A stretch of 64,000 bases of DNA from Planomonospora sp. ID82291 (lineage in GTDB: Bacteria > Actinomycetota > Actinomycetes > Streptosporangiales > Streptosporangiaceae). The position numbers and the translations under genes are program-made. The stretch covers positions 1 through 64,000 of the forward strand of contig NZ_JABTEX010000009.1 of NCBI RefSeq assembly GCF_015711645.1, given 5' to 3'. The notes below the pieces were generated by a model, which worked only from the letters and a program-made list of their open reading frames with translations, had not been told where the DNA came from and ran no database searches. Positions 26,796 to 40,899 of this stretch are shown here, piece by piece. Position 1 is the stretch's first letter. The number at the start of each line of letters is the position of its first letter.

Positions 26796-28736
26796 TCAGC
26801 CGGACGGGCGCGGCAGGTCCGAGATGCTGTCCAGCCAGGCCCGGTGCAGCCCGGCGAAGCGGCCGGCCCGCGCGATGAGCGCCTCCGGCGGGCCGTCCTC
26901 CACGATCGTCCCGCCGTCCATCACGAGGACCCGGTCGGCGGTCTCGACGGTCGAGAGCCGGTGGGCGATGACCAGGGCGGTCCGGCCCGACAGGATCGTC
27001 CGCATGGCCCGCTGCACCAGCCGCTCGCCGGGGACGTCCAGGCTGGAGGTCGCCTCGTCCAGGACCAGCACGGCGGGATCGGCGAGGAAGGCGCGGGCGA
27101 ACGCCACCAGTTGCCGCTGCCCCGCCGACAGCCGCCCGCCCTGCTTGCCGACGGGCGTGTCGTAGCCCTGCGGGAGCGCCGCGATGAAGTCGTGGGCGCC
27201 GACGGAGCGGGCCGCCTCGACGACCTCGTCCATGGCGGCGTCCGGCCGGCCGAACCGGACGTTGTCCGCGACCGTGCCGCTGAACAGGAAGTTCTCCTGC
27301 GTCACCACGACCACCGCGGCGCGCAGCGCGTCCTCGCCGAGGTCGCGCAGGTCGACCCCGTCGAGCAGCACGCGGCCGGCGACCGGGTCGTAGAACCGGG
27401 CGACCAGCTTGGCCAGCGTGGTCTTGCCGGCCCCGGTCGCGCCGACCAGCGCCACGACCTGGCCCGCCGGGATCTCCAGGTCCATCCGGGACAGTACCGG
27501 GGTGCCGTCCCGGTAGGAGAACTCCACCCCCTCGAACCGGATCGCGCCCGCCGGACGCTCCAGCGGGACCGGCTCGCGCGGCTCGGCCACCGCGGGCCGC
27601 TCCTCCAGCACGCCGGAGAGCTTCTCCAGCGCCGCCCCGGCCGACTGGAAGGTGTTGTAGAACTGGCTGATCTCCTGCATCGGCTCGTAGAACTGGCGCA
27701 GGTAGAGCAGGAACGCGGCGAGCACGCCCACCGTCACCGAGCCGCCGGAGGCCAGCAGGCCGCCGTAGAAGAGCACGGCGGCGGTCGTCACGTTCCCGAT
27801 GAGCTTGACGCCGGGCATGAAGACCGCGATCAGGTGCATGCTCCGCACGTTGGCGTCCCGGTAGTCGGCGTTGAGCCGGGAGAAGATCTCCTGGTTGCGC
27901 GGCTCGCCGCGGAACGCCTGGACCGCCCGGATTCCGGTCATCGACTCCACGAAGTGGACGATCACCAGCGCCACGGTCTCCCGGGTCCGGCGGTAGGCGA
28001 GGCTCGACTGCCGCCGGAACCAGCGGGTGAACAGCAGCAGGACCGGCAGCGGGAGGAGGGCGACCAGTCCGAGGCGCACGTCCAGGAAGAGCAGCACGGC
28101 CGCGGTGCCGACGAGGGTCAGCACGGCCGTGACGAGGCCGTCGAAGCCCGACTGCAGCATCTCGGAGATGGCGTCGATGTCGGAGGTCAGCCGGGACACC
28201 ACCCGCCCGGAGGTGTAGTCGTCGTGGAACGACAGCGACAGCCGCTGGAAGTGGCGGAAGACCCGCCGCCGCAGTTCCAGGATGATGCGCTGGCCGATCC
28301 GGCCGGACATCCCGAGGAACGCCCGCCGGGTCGCCGCCTGCACGACCGCCGCGGTCAGCAGCGCCGCCACGACCGTCACCAGCGCGGCCGGCCCCTCGCC
28401 CGCGGCCATGGGCGGGATGCCGGCGTCGATGCCCACCTTGACGAGGTAGGGGATGGCGAGCGCGGCCACGTTGCTGACCACGATGAGCGCGACCAGCACC
28501 GCGATCCGCCTGCGGTACGGCCGGAGCAGGTCGCCCAGCAGCCGCCGGGAGCGGTCCCGCAGCAGGAGCGACACCTGCTCCGGGATCTCGTCCCGGTCCT
28601 CCGCGGCGACGCCGCGCCAGTCCCGCACCATGCCCGCGGTGCCCGCGGTGCCCGCCGTACTCGTCGCGCGGGCCGGGTCCGTCGCGCGGGCCGGGTCCGC
28701 CGTGCCTGCCGGATCCGCCGTGTCCTGTCCGCTCAC
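26796..28736 (-). CDS. ABC exporter half-transporter B (canonical ATPase site residues)
   Basis: A 646-residue fused membrane-ATPase half-transporter. After an Ala/Thr/Asp-rich N-terminal tail, six helices (about residues 70-360) precede the ATPase with VGATGAGKTT, LSAGQRQ and VLVLDEATSSLD. Its GTG start overlaps the upstream half-transporter stop by four bases, so the two are coupled and should form a heterodimer. The catalytic Glu is present here, unlike in the partner. Substrate unknown; multidrug or lipid export is usual for the type. Confidence 0.85.
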   Translation of the reverse strand: MSGQDTADPAGTADPARATDPARATSTAGTAGTAGMVRDWRGVAAEDRDEIPEQVSLLLRDRSRRLLGDLLRPYRRRIAVLVALIVVSNVAALAIPYLVKVGIDAGIPPMAAGEGPAALVTVVAALLTAAVVQAATRRAFLGMSGRIGQRIILELRRRVFRHFQRLSLSFHDDYTSGRVVSRLTSDIDAISEMLQSGFDGLVTAVLTLVGTAAVLLFLDVRLGLVALLPLPVLLLFTRWFRRQSSLAYRRTRETVALVIVHFVESMTGIRAVQAFRGEPRNQEIFSRLNADYRDANVRSMHLIAVFMPGVKLIGNVTTAAVLFYGGLLASGGSVTVGVLAAFLLYLRQFYEPMQEISQFYNTFQSAGAALEKLSGVLEERPAVAEPREPVPLERPAGAIRFEGVEFSYRDGTPVLSRMDLEIPAGQVVALVGATGAGKTTLAKLVARFYDPVAGRVLLDGVDLRDLGEDALRAAVVVVTQENFLFSGTVADNVRFGRPDAAMDEVVEAARSVGAHDFIAALPQGYDTPVGKQGGRLSAGQRQLVAFARAFLADPAVLVLDEATSSLDVPGERLVQRAMRTILSGRTALVIAHRLSTVETADRVLVMDGGTIVEDGPPEALIARAGRFAGLHRAWLDSISDLPRPSG

Positions 28737-30604
28737 CGCAGTGCCCCCTCTGCGTCCACGTCGTCGTCGAAGTCGTCATCCAGGCCGCCGCGGTCGTCCG
28801 GGTCCTCCTCCAGACCGGCGGAGAGCAGCGCGCGGTACTCCGGCACGCTCGCCATCAGCTCCTGGTGGCGGCCGACGTGCGCGATCGTGCCGCCGGACAG
28901 CAGGGCGACCCGGTCGGCGATCAGCACGGTGGAGGCGCGGTGCGCGACCACGATCCCCGTGGTGTCCCGCAGAACGTGCCGCAGGGCCTCCTCCACCAGG
29001 GCCTCGGTCTCGACGTCGAGCGCCGAGAGGGTGTCGTCCAGCACCAGGACCCTGGGCCGGGACAGGACCGCGCGGGCCAGCGCCAGGCGCTGGCGCTGGC
29101 CGCCGGACAGGGACATGCCCTGCTCGCCGATCCGGGTCTCCAGCCCCCACGGCAGCCGGTGCACGAACTCCGCCTGGGCGACCCGCAGCGCCGCCTCGAT
29201 CTCCTCCTCGGCGGCGTCCGGCCGGCCCAGCGTGAGGTTCTCCCTGACGCTCATGGAGAACAGGGTCGGCTCCTCGAAGGCCGTGGCGACCATCGAGCGC
29301 AGCGCGGGCAGCGACAGGTCGCGCACGTCGTGGCCGTCGATCGTGACCCGGCCCGCGGTGACGTCGTGCAGCCGGGGGACCAGGGCGGTCAGCGTGGTCT
29401 TGCCCGAACCCGTCGCGCCCACGACCGCGACCGTCTCGCCCGGCCGAACCTCCAGCCAGACGTCGCGCAGCACCGGCTCCGCGGCGCCGGGGAAGCGGAA
29501 CTCCGCGCCCTCGAAGCGCAGGTGCCCGCTCGGCCGCCCGACCGTCCGGGCGCCTCCGACGATGGTGGGCTCGACGTCCATCACCTCCATCACCCGGTCC
29601 GCCGCGGTCATCGCCTCCTGCGCCATCGCCAGGATGAAGCCGAGGGCCGAGATGGGCCAGACCAGCTGGAGCATGAGCGTGGTGAAGGCCACCAGCGTGC
29701 CCAGCGACAGCGTGCCCGAGCCCACCGCCAGCGCGCCGAGCAGCAGTACGGCGGCCAGCGTGACGTTCGGGATCACCTCCAGGAAGGTGAAGAACCTGGC
29801 CGAGAGCCGCACCTTCTCCATCGCGGTGCGGTAGACCTCGCGGGCCCCGGCGTCGAAGGCGTCGTAGACGTGCCGGCCGCGGCCGAAGGCCTTGATCGTG
29901 CGGATGCCGGCCGCCGACTCCTCGACGACGGTGGCCAGGTCGCCCTGCTGGTCCTGCACCCGGCGCGAGACGTCGATGTAGCGGCGCTCGAAGCGCAGCG
30001 AGGTGACCACCACCGGGACCGCCGACGCGGCGACCAGCAGGCCGAGCGGCCAGTGCATCTGCAGCAGCAGGACGGTCACCGTGAGGATCTGCACGGTGAT
30101 CAGCACGAGGAAGAGCATGCCGAAGCCGAGGAACCGCCGGATCGTCGACAGGTCCGTCGTCGCGCGCGACAGCAGCTGGCCGGACTGCCAGGCGTTGTGG
30201 AAGGCCATCGGCAGCCGCTGCAGGTGCCGGTAGAGGTCGTCGCGGATCCGGGTCTCCAGGCCGATGACGGCGTCGGCCAGCAGCCGGCGGCGCACCAGGA
30301 CGAGCAGCGCCTCGACCGCGCCCAGCGCCAGGGCGAGCAGCGCCAGGGGGAGCAGGCCCGCCGTGTCGCCCCGGGCGACGGGGCCGTCGACGACCTCCCG
30401 GCCGACGAGCGGGATGACGATCCCGATCCCGGTTCCCAGGAAGGAGGCCGCCCAGATGACGGCCAGGCGGGTGGAGTAGGGGCGGAGGTAGGTCTTCATC
30501 CGCCACAGCGAGCGCATCCCGGCCAGAGGCCGGCTGCGGGGTCGTGGTCGCCGGGTCGCTCGTTCCGGCTCGGTGGCGACGGTATCCGGAGGTTCGGGGG
30601 ACAT
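28733..30604 (-). CDS. ABC exporter half-transporter A (degenerate Walker B)
   Basis: A 623-residue half-transporter with six helices, then an ATPase with VGATGSGKTT and LSGGQRQRLALARA, but Walker B reads VLVLDDTLSALD: the catalytic Glu is replaced by Asp. This is the known signature of the degenerate ATP site of asymmetric heterodimeric exporters. First gene of the two-gene operon, starting at ATG 30604; divergent from the ATP-grasp gene. Confidence 0.85.
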   Translation of the reverse strand: MSPEPPDTVATEPERATRRPRPRSRPLAGMRSLWRMKTYLRPYSTRLAVIWAASFLGTGIGIVIPLVGREVVDGPVARGDTAGLLPLALLALALGAVEALLVLVRRRLLADAVIGLETRIRDDLYRHLQRLPMAFHNAWQSGQLLSRATTDLSTIRRFLGFGMLFLVLITVQILTVTVLLLQMHWPLGLLVAASAVPVVVTSLRFERRYIDVSRRVQDQQGDLATVVEESAAGIRTIKAFGRGRHVYDAFDAGAREVYRTAMEKVRLSARFFTFLEVIPNVTLAAVLLLGALAVGSGTLSLGTLVAFTTLMLQLVWPISALGFILAMAQEAMTAADRVMEVMDVEPTIVGGARTVGRPSGHLRFEGAEFRFPGAAEPVLRDVWLEVRPGETVAVVGATGSGKTTLTALVPRLHDVTAGRVTIDGHDVRDLSLPALRSMVATAFEEPTLFSMSVRENLTLGRPDAAEEEIEAALRVAQAEFVHRLPWGLETRIGEQGMSLSGGQRQRLALARAVLSRPRVLVLDDTLSALDVETEALVEEALRHVLRDTTGIVVAHRASTVLIADRVALLSGGTIAHVGRHQELMASVPEYRALLSAGLEEDPDDRGGLDDDFDDDVDAEGALR

Positions 30605-30717
30605 CGTCAGGCGGCACGCTCCTCACGGGTCTCGGTTGACGGCCGGTCACCACGGGCGGTGAAGGGCCCGTTCAGGCTAAGCAGCCCGTCAACCGGTTTT
30701 CCGCGGGAGAGAAGCGT

Positions 30718-30746
30718 TCATATCAGACAATGAGTGACTCTATGTA
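30718..30746 (+). promoter_or_regulatory. Possible promoter of the ATP-grasp gene
   Basis: TTCATA at 30718-30723 and TATGTA at 30741-30746 are 17 bases apart. The second hexamer lies inside the left arm of the inverted repeat, so a bound regulator would block it. Weak match; alternatives were not seen in this unusually AT-rich spot. Confidence 0.35.
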
Positions 30747-30765
30747 ATCAGGGCAGTACATAGAG
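30738..30765. promoter_or_regulatory. Perfect inverted repeat before ATP-grasp start codon
   Basis: CTCTATGTA (30738-30746) and TACATAGAG (30757-30765) are exact complements separated by ten bases, ending one base before the ATG at 30767. It may be a dimeric repressor operator or an RNA hairpin that hides the translation start; there is no purine-rich ribosome site between it and the ATG. Confidence 0.6.
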
Positions 30766-30766
30766 T

Positions 30767-31765
30767 ATGAAAAACGGAGTGAACGGTTCGGGGCTCCGAT
30801 TGTTGATCATAATTGGCGACGGTCCCGCGAATGATGACATCACGTATCTGGAAGAGGGGGCGCGGCGGCGCGGGCACCTGCCGCTCGTCGTCTCCTGGAG
30901 CGAACTGAGCGTGGCCCTCGACGAGCGGGGACCGAGGCTCTGCGCCGACGGGCTCCCGCTCGCGGTGGACGGGATCATCCACCAGATGTCCACCGACGCC
31001 CTGCCGGGGCTCACCGTCCTCGGCGCGGTGGAGGACCGGATCGCGCACCTGAACTCCACCGCCGCCGTGCTGCGGTCGGCCGACAAGTTCGCCACGCACG
31101 TGCGTCTGGCCGCGTACGGCGTCCCGACGCCCGCCACCGCCTTCTGCCCGGGCGACCGCGAGCTCAGGATCTTCGCCCGGACCTACGGCTACCCCGTCGT
31201 GCTCAAGCAGCCGGACGGAGCGCGCGGCGCGGAGGTCGCCCTCGCGCGCGGGGAGGACGAGCTGATCGCCAAGGCGGAGTCGATCCGGGGCCGGGGGAGG
31301 CCGCTGCTCGTCCAGCGGTTCGTCGCCGAGGCGGCCGGGCGCAACCACCGGGTGGTCGTCGTCGGCGGCCGGTTCGTCGCCGCGGTCGAGCAGACGGGCC
31401 GGCCGGGCGACTTCCGGTCCAACGGGCCGGGGGACGTGTGCCGCCCGGCCGCCCTCACCGCCGACGAGGTGTCCGTCGTGGAGCGCACGGCCCGCGCGGC
31501 GGGGCTCGACCTGATGAGCGCCGACCTGCTGCGCGGACGCGACGGCCCGGTCATCCTGGAGACCAACTCCTTCCCCGCCTTCGGCGGGTTCGGCCACGTG
31601 GACCTGCGGGACCCCGTCCTGGACCTGATCGAGCGCAAGGCCGCCGCCCACCGGACCGGCACGGCCGTCCCGGTCGCGCTGCCGGGCCGCCGGCCGTTCC
31701 CCCGGGAGGAGCGCGTGCCCTCCGCGCCCCTCACGGGGGAGGAACCCGTCACCGCGCCGGCCTGA
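30767..31765 (+). CDS. ATP-grasp protein (RimK-like ligase family)
   Basis: A 332-residue ATP-grasp enzyme of the RimK/glutathione-synthase-like type. Such enzymes ligate a carboxylate to an amine through an acyl phosphate. Visible blocks: NSTAAVLRSADKFATHVRLA (N-terminal lid), GYPVVLKQPDGARGAEVAL, VQRFVAEAAGRNHRVVVVGG, and the metal-binding ADLLRGRDGPVILETNSFPAFGGF. The last 45 residues are a Pro/Arg-rich tail. It stands alone; no obvious acceptor peptide is adjacent. Expression is probably governed by the inverted repeat just upstream. Confidence 0.75.
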   Translation: MKNGVNGSGLRLLIIIGDGPANDDITYLEEGARRRGHLPLVVSWSELSVALDERGPRLCADGLPLAVDGIIHQMSTDALPGLTVLGAVEDRIAHLNSTAAVLRSADKFATHVRLAAYGVPTPATAFCPGDRELRIFARTYGYPVVLKQPDGARGAEVALARGEDELIAKAESIRGRGRPLLVQRFVAEAAGRNHRVVVVGGRFVAAVEQTGRPGDFRSNGPGDVCRPAALTADEVSVVERTARAAGLDLMSADLLRGRDGPVILETNSFPAFGGFGHVDLRDPVLDLIERKAAAHRTGTAVPVALPGRRPFPREERVPSAPLTGEEPVTAPA

Positions 31766-31798
31766 TCCGCCGCCCGCCGGGCGGGTAGACAGCGCTAC

Positions 31799-33253
31799 AT
31801 GGACCCCCAGGCGGTGACCACGAGCGGACGGGTGCGCGGGCGCTGGAGCGGCGGGGTGGCCGAGTTCCTCGGCGTGCCCTACGCCGCGCCCCCCGTCGGC
31901 GCGCTGCGCTTCGCAGCCCCGGTCCCGCCGCCGCGCTGGGACGGGGTGCGGTGCTGCCGCAGCCACGGGCCCACCGCGCCCCAGCCGCGGGGCGGCGCCG
32001 GGGACGTGCCCGAGCCGCTCGTCGCGGGCGACGGCTTCCTCAACCTCAACGTCCGCACGCCCGACCCGGGCGCCGCCGGGCTGCCGGTGCTGGTGTGGAT
32101 CCACGGCGGGGCCTTCGCCACGGGCGGCAACACCGGCCCGTGGTGCCGCGGCGCCTCCTTCGCCCGCGCGGGGGTGGTGTTCGTCGCGATCAACTACCGC
32201 CTGGGCGTGGAGGGGTTCCTGCCCCTGGACGACGCCCCGGCCAACCTCGGCGTGCTCGACTGGATCCGGGCGCTCACCTGGGTCCGCGACAACATCGCGG
32301 CCTTCGGCGGCGATCCCGGCAACGTGACCGTCGGCGGGCAGTCCGCCGGCGGCCAGGCGAGCGTGACCCTGCTCGCGGCGCCCGCCGCCGCCGGGCTCCT
32401 GCACCGCGTGATCGACATGAGCGGCGGATCGGTGACCTGGGAACCGGCCGGACCCGCCCGGGAGGCGGCCCGCGCGCTCGCCCGCCGCCTGGGCGTGCCG
32501 CCCGTACGGGAGGCGTTCGCGGCGTTCACCCCGGCGGAGCTGGTCGCGGCGTACGGCTCGCTCGGCTCGGGCGAACCGGACCCCGGGCCCCTCGGCGCGG
32601 TCTTCGGGCCGGGCCCCACGGGCTTCAACCCGGTCAACGACGGCGAGGTCGTGGCGCGCAGCCCGTACGCCATGATCCAGGACGGCTCGGCCCACCCGGC
32701 CGCGCTGCTCGTCGGCACCACCCGGGAGGAGTTCAACGCGCTGGTGCGCTCGCGGTCCGCCCCGCCCGGCGAACGGGAGTACGGCGACGCCCTGCGCGCG
32801 CTCGGCGCCGGGCCCGAGGCGCGGCGGTTCTACGAGGAGCGGCTGCCCGCCGGCCCGGAGGTGCTCGGGCAGATCCTGACCGACCGGCTCTTCCGGGTGC
32901 CGGCCCTGCGCCTGGTCCGGGCCTGCGCGGCCGCCGGGCGGTCCGTCCACGCCTACGAGTTCCGCTGGCGCTCGCCGGTGCGCGGCGGCGTCGTGGGAGC
33001 CGGCCACTGCGTCGAGCTGCCGTTCGCCTTCGACGACCTGGGCGCGGAGGGGGTGGACCGGGTGTGCGGCCCCCGGCCCCCGGCCGACCTGGCCCGCGCC
33101 ATGCACACGGCCTGGACGGGGTTCGCGGCCACCGGTGATCCCGGCTGGCCACCGTACGGCGGGCCCGGCGGAGCGGTCCGGATCTTCGACGACCCCGGCT
33201 GTCTGGCCCGCGACCCGCTCGCCGCCGAGGGCCGCCTGTGGCGGGACCTGTGA
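31799..33253 (+). CDS. Carboxylesterase/type B esterase
   Basis: A 484-residue alpha/beta hydrolase of the carboxylesterase type B family, probably cytoplasmic since no signal peptide is seen. The oxyanion-hole HGGAF (residues 102-106), nucleophile Ser182 in GGQSAGG and the His in GAGHCVELPF are present. Start ATG 31799; it begins 33 bases after the ATP-grasp stop and could be cotranscribed. Length is slightly short for the family. Confidence 0.85.
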   Translation: MDPQAVTTSGRVRGRWSGGVAEFLGVPYAAPPVGALRFAAPVPPPRWDGVRCCRSHGPTAPQPRGGAGDVPEPLVAGDGFLNLNVRTPDPGAAGLPVLVWIHGGAFATGGNTGPWCRGASFARAGVVFVAINYRLGVEGFLPLDDAPANLGVLDWIRALTWVRDNIAAFGGDPGNVTVGGQSAGGQASVTLLAAPAAAGLLHRVIDMSGGSVTWEPAGPAREAARALARRLGVPPVREAFAAFTPAELVAAYGSLGSGEPDPGPLGAVFGPGPTGFNPVNDGEVVARSPYAMIQDGSAHPAALLVGTTREEFNALVRSRSAPPGEREYGDALRALGAGPEARRFYEERLPAGPEVLGQILTDRLFRVPALRLVRACAAAGRSVHAYEFRWRSPVRGGVVGAGHCVELPFAFDDLGAEGVDRVCGPRPPADLARAMHTAWTGFAATGDPGWPPYGGPGGAVRIFDDPGCLARDPLAAEGRLWRDL

Positions 33254-33335
33254 GTGCGCCGCGCAGGTTCCGGCCCCGTCGCCGCGGCGCCCGGACGCGG
33301 TCGGCGACCTCGCGCTCCGCCCCGGGGCCGCGGCC

Positions 33336-34130
33336 TCAGGGCTTGCGGCCGAGCCCGCCCACGATGCGCAGCCCCGTGTCGGGCTCGTCGAACTCGGGAC
33401 GCCAGTGCTGCACGGGCACCAGACCGGGCTCGACCAGGTCGAACCCCTCGAACAGGGCCAGCACCTGCTCGTGCGTGCGGAAGGTCGGCTGCGCGGGTGA
33501 GCCCGCGGTGGCGGCCTTCAGCTGCTCGATCGCCTCCGGCGTGCTCTCGGCCGTTCCCGCGGAGAGCAGCAGATGGCTGCCCGGCGCCATGCGGTCGCGG
33601 AAGGCCCGGACGACGCCGGGCGCGTCCTCCTCCTCGGCGATGAAGTGCACCACTCCGACCAGCAGGACGCCGACGGGCCGGGAGAAGTCGATGAGGCCGG
33701 TGATCCGCGGGTCGCCGAGCACGCTCTCCGGGTCGCGGACGTCGGCCTCCACGCTGACCAGGCCGTCCTCCACGGCGAGGATCACCTCGTTGTGCAGGGT
33801 GACCACCGGGTCGTGGTCGACGTAGGCGACGCGGGCGTCGGGATGCGTCTCCCGGGCGATCTCGTGCACGCTGGGGGAGGCGGGGATGCCCGCCCCCAGG
33901 TCGAGGAACTGCCGGATCCCCTGCGCGGCCATGAGGCGGACGGCGCCGGCGATGAAGCGCCGCTGCGCCTGGGCCAGGAGCCTGCTGTCGGGGGCGACCG
34001 CCAGCAGGCGGGCGGCCACGTTCCGGTCGATCTCGAAGTGGTCCTTGCCGTCCAGCAGGTAGTTGTAGACCCGGGCGGCGCTCGGCACGCCGGGGTCGAC
34101 ACCGGTGGGAACGCGGGACGGCTCGACCAC
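33336..34130 (-). CDS. SAM-dependent methyltransferase, DUF574 type
   Basis: A 264-residue member of the actinobacterial methyltransferase family PF04672. Blocks seen: PSAARVYNYLLDGKDHFEIDR, FLDLGAGIPASPSVHEIAR (SAM-binding), VAYVDHDPVV and a VVHFIAEEEDAPGVV helix. Substrate unknown; many copies occur per genome. Start is GTG 34130. It converges on the esterase gene. Confidence 0.85.
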   Translation of the reverse strand: MVEPSRVPTGVDPGVPSAARVYNYLLDGKDHFEIDRNVAARLLAVAPDSRLLAQAQRRFIAGAVRLMAAQGIRQFLDLGAGIPASPSVHEIARETHPDARVAYVDHDPVVTLHNEVILAVEDGLVSVEADVRDPESVLGDPRITGLIDFSRPVGVLLVGVVHFIAEEEDAPGVVRAFRDRMAPGSHLLLSAGTAESTPEAIEQLKAATAGSPAQPTFRTHEQVLALFEGFDLVEPGLVPVQHWRPEFDEPDTGLRIVGGLGRKP

Positions 34131-34244
34131 GGAATCGGGCTCCTTCGGGAACGACGGATGGAAGGCGATCGTACCGGGCGCCGCCCGGAGGATGAAGATC
34201 TTCGGGCGCCGGACCCCCGCGCGGTCGCCGACCGCGCCGCGGCG

Positions 34245-39649
<5,405 letters not shown>

Positions 39650-39672
39650 CGCTTGTCTCGACGGGCAAGAGG

Positions 39673-40476
39673 TCAGGCAATGGTAAGGCCGGAACGGTCC
39701 CGGCGGGATTCCGCCCCGGCCTCCCGCGCCCGTTCCCCGGCCCGTTCCCCGGCCCGTTCCGCGGCTTTTCCCGCCCGTTCCCCGGTCCGTTCCCCGGATC
39801 GGGCGCGCCCCCGCCGCGAACCGGCGTAGGCCGCCTCGCGCACCCGCAGGAGCAGGGCGGGGAAGCGCAGCGCCGGGTGGCGGTTCAGCATCGGGTCGAA
39901 CGCGGCGAACTCCTCGTCCGGGAGCACGGTGTGCAGGCTCAGCCGGGCGAACGGCCGCCGGCGGCCCTCGACGCCGAGGACGAAGTCCAGCGGGGCCGCC
40001 GCGACGGTCTCGGCGATCGCGCCGGGGTCGGCGGAGCGCGCACGGGTGCGGTCGGCCGTCACGGCCAGGAACCGGATCCGCCCGGACCCGTGCCGGTAGG
40101 GGATCAGCGTGGAGAAGACACCGGAGCCGAACCCGGTGCTCGGGAAGGGCAGCCACCGGGGCCGGCCCCTCGTGGCCAGCAGCAGGTCGAGGACGCCGCC
40201 GGGCGCCTGCTCGCACGGGAGCCGTACGGCCAGGCCGAGCACGTCGGGCAGGCCGCCGGGCAGGGAGGCCCCCTTGGAGAGCCGTACCAGGGCCTGCCGC
40301 TCCCCGGGCTCGTCGAGGACGGGGACGCCGAGGCGGGGGCCGGCGTGGTCGAGGACGCGGAAGGCGGCGCGGAAGAACCGCCCCCGGGTGTGGACCGCGC
40401 GGCCGCCGCGCAGCGCCGCCACGCGGCGGAACAGCGAGGGGACGACACCGGTCTGGTCAGGTGAGCAAGAGGTCAT
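39673..40476 (-). CDS. Hypothetical protein with faint catalase-like motif
   Basis: About 267 residues. The core has [20 protein letters not shown], resembling the VRFSxxxG...PDVRGMA block of catalase-fold proteins, but heme and catalytic residues could not be identified. The C-terminal about 45 residues are Arg/Ala/Gly/Glu repeats from a 12-bp-like DNA repeat (about 39729-39797, CCCGTTCCCCGG units). Start ATG 40476 is preceded by GGTGGGGG. Same direction as the kinase, 23 bases upstream of its start, so possibly cotranscribed. Confidence 0.55.
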   Translation of the reverse strand: MTSCSPDQTGVVPSLFRRVAALRGGRAVHTRGRFFRAAFRVLDHAGPRLGVPVLDEPGERQALVRLSKGASLPGGLPDVLGLAVRLPCEQAPGGVLDLLLATRGRPRWLPFPSTGFGSGVFSTLIPYRHGSGRIRFLAVTADRTRARSADPGAIAETVAAAPLDFVLGVEGRRRPFARLSLHTVLPDEEFAAFDPMLNRHPALRFPALLLRVREAAYAGSRRGRARSGERTGERAGKAAERAGERAGERAREAGAESRRDRSGLTIA

Positions 40477-40628
40477 GCCCCCCACCTACCCCGGCGACCG
40501 GATCACAGCGGGCCGTGCCGGAATCGGTGCTGGAATCCGTGCCGGGGCCGCGCGGGGCGGTGCCGTGCGGGGCCGGGTGGATCCCGTGGCGCGCGGGACC
40601 GCACCGCGGGAGAGCCGGGATCAGGCCC

Positions 40629-40712
40629 GCAGCGGCCGTGGATCTTCAGGACGAGCCGGCGGAACGGAGCCGGCCGCCGGCCTCCGGCCATCGGTTCCCC
40701 GGCATCGAGGGT
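40629..40712 (-). pseudogene. Relic of a second FxsB-type radical SAM gene (N-terminal end)
   Basis: Reverse strand reads TLDAGEPMAGGRRPAPFRRL then VLKIHGRC. It aligns with the N-terminal block of the intact maturase on the plus strand (MLDVDGLLASGWRPSAFQQF, ILKIHSRC): LD, A-G, RP, F, LKIH and RC coincide. Homology stops at the first Cys of the radical SAM motif, after which the frame reads Pro/Arg-rich sequence. It therefore looks like the start of a divergently oriented homologue that has otherwise been lost. Confidence 0.55.
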
Positions 40713-40849
40713 CGACGGCCCCGCGCGCACCGCTGATCGGCCTCCGTGTTGAGACCACGTCATGCAGCCGCAGGACAGGGGAGCCGTCCCGGCGGCGCAG
40801 GATGTTGTCGTAACGGTGCGTGATGGTTCGAACGCGGCCGGTCTGAATC

Positions 40850-40879
40850 TTGACTATCGACACGAATTCAGGCGAAATA
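40850..40879 (+). promoter_or_regulatory. Possible promoter of the radical SAM gene
   Basis: TTGACT at 40850-40855 with GAAATA at 40874-40879 (18-base spacer) in an AT-rich island. If used, translation must start downstream, supporting the GTG at 40900 or ATG at 40951 over the ATG at 40762. Confidence 0.35.
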
Positions 40880-40899
40880 GAAAATGGCGCAAGAGAGGT

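Larger units (their letters stand above)
40477..40899. other. Intergenic region with fxsB relic and AT-rich promoter zone
   Basis: Contains the relic at 40629-40712 (separate entry) and, from about 40800, an AT-rich patch before the radical SAM gene. No complete gene. Confidence 0.5.

Noticed and set aside
40820-40840. GGTTCGAA resembling a tRNA T-arm
   Set aside because: No matching acceptor or anticodon stems could be built around it.
40762-40899. Upstream extension of the radical SAM protein
   Set aside because: AT-rich, promoter-like, and unlike the N terminus of FxsB proteins; kept only as an alternative start.
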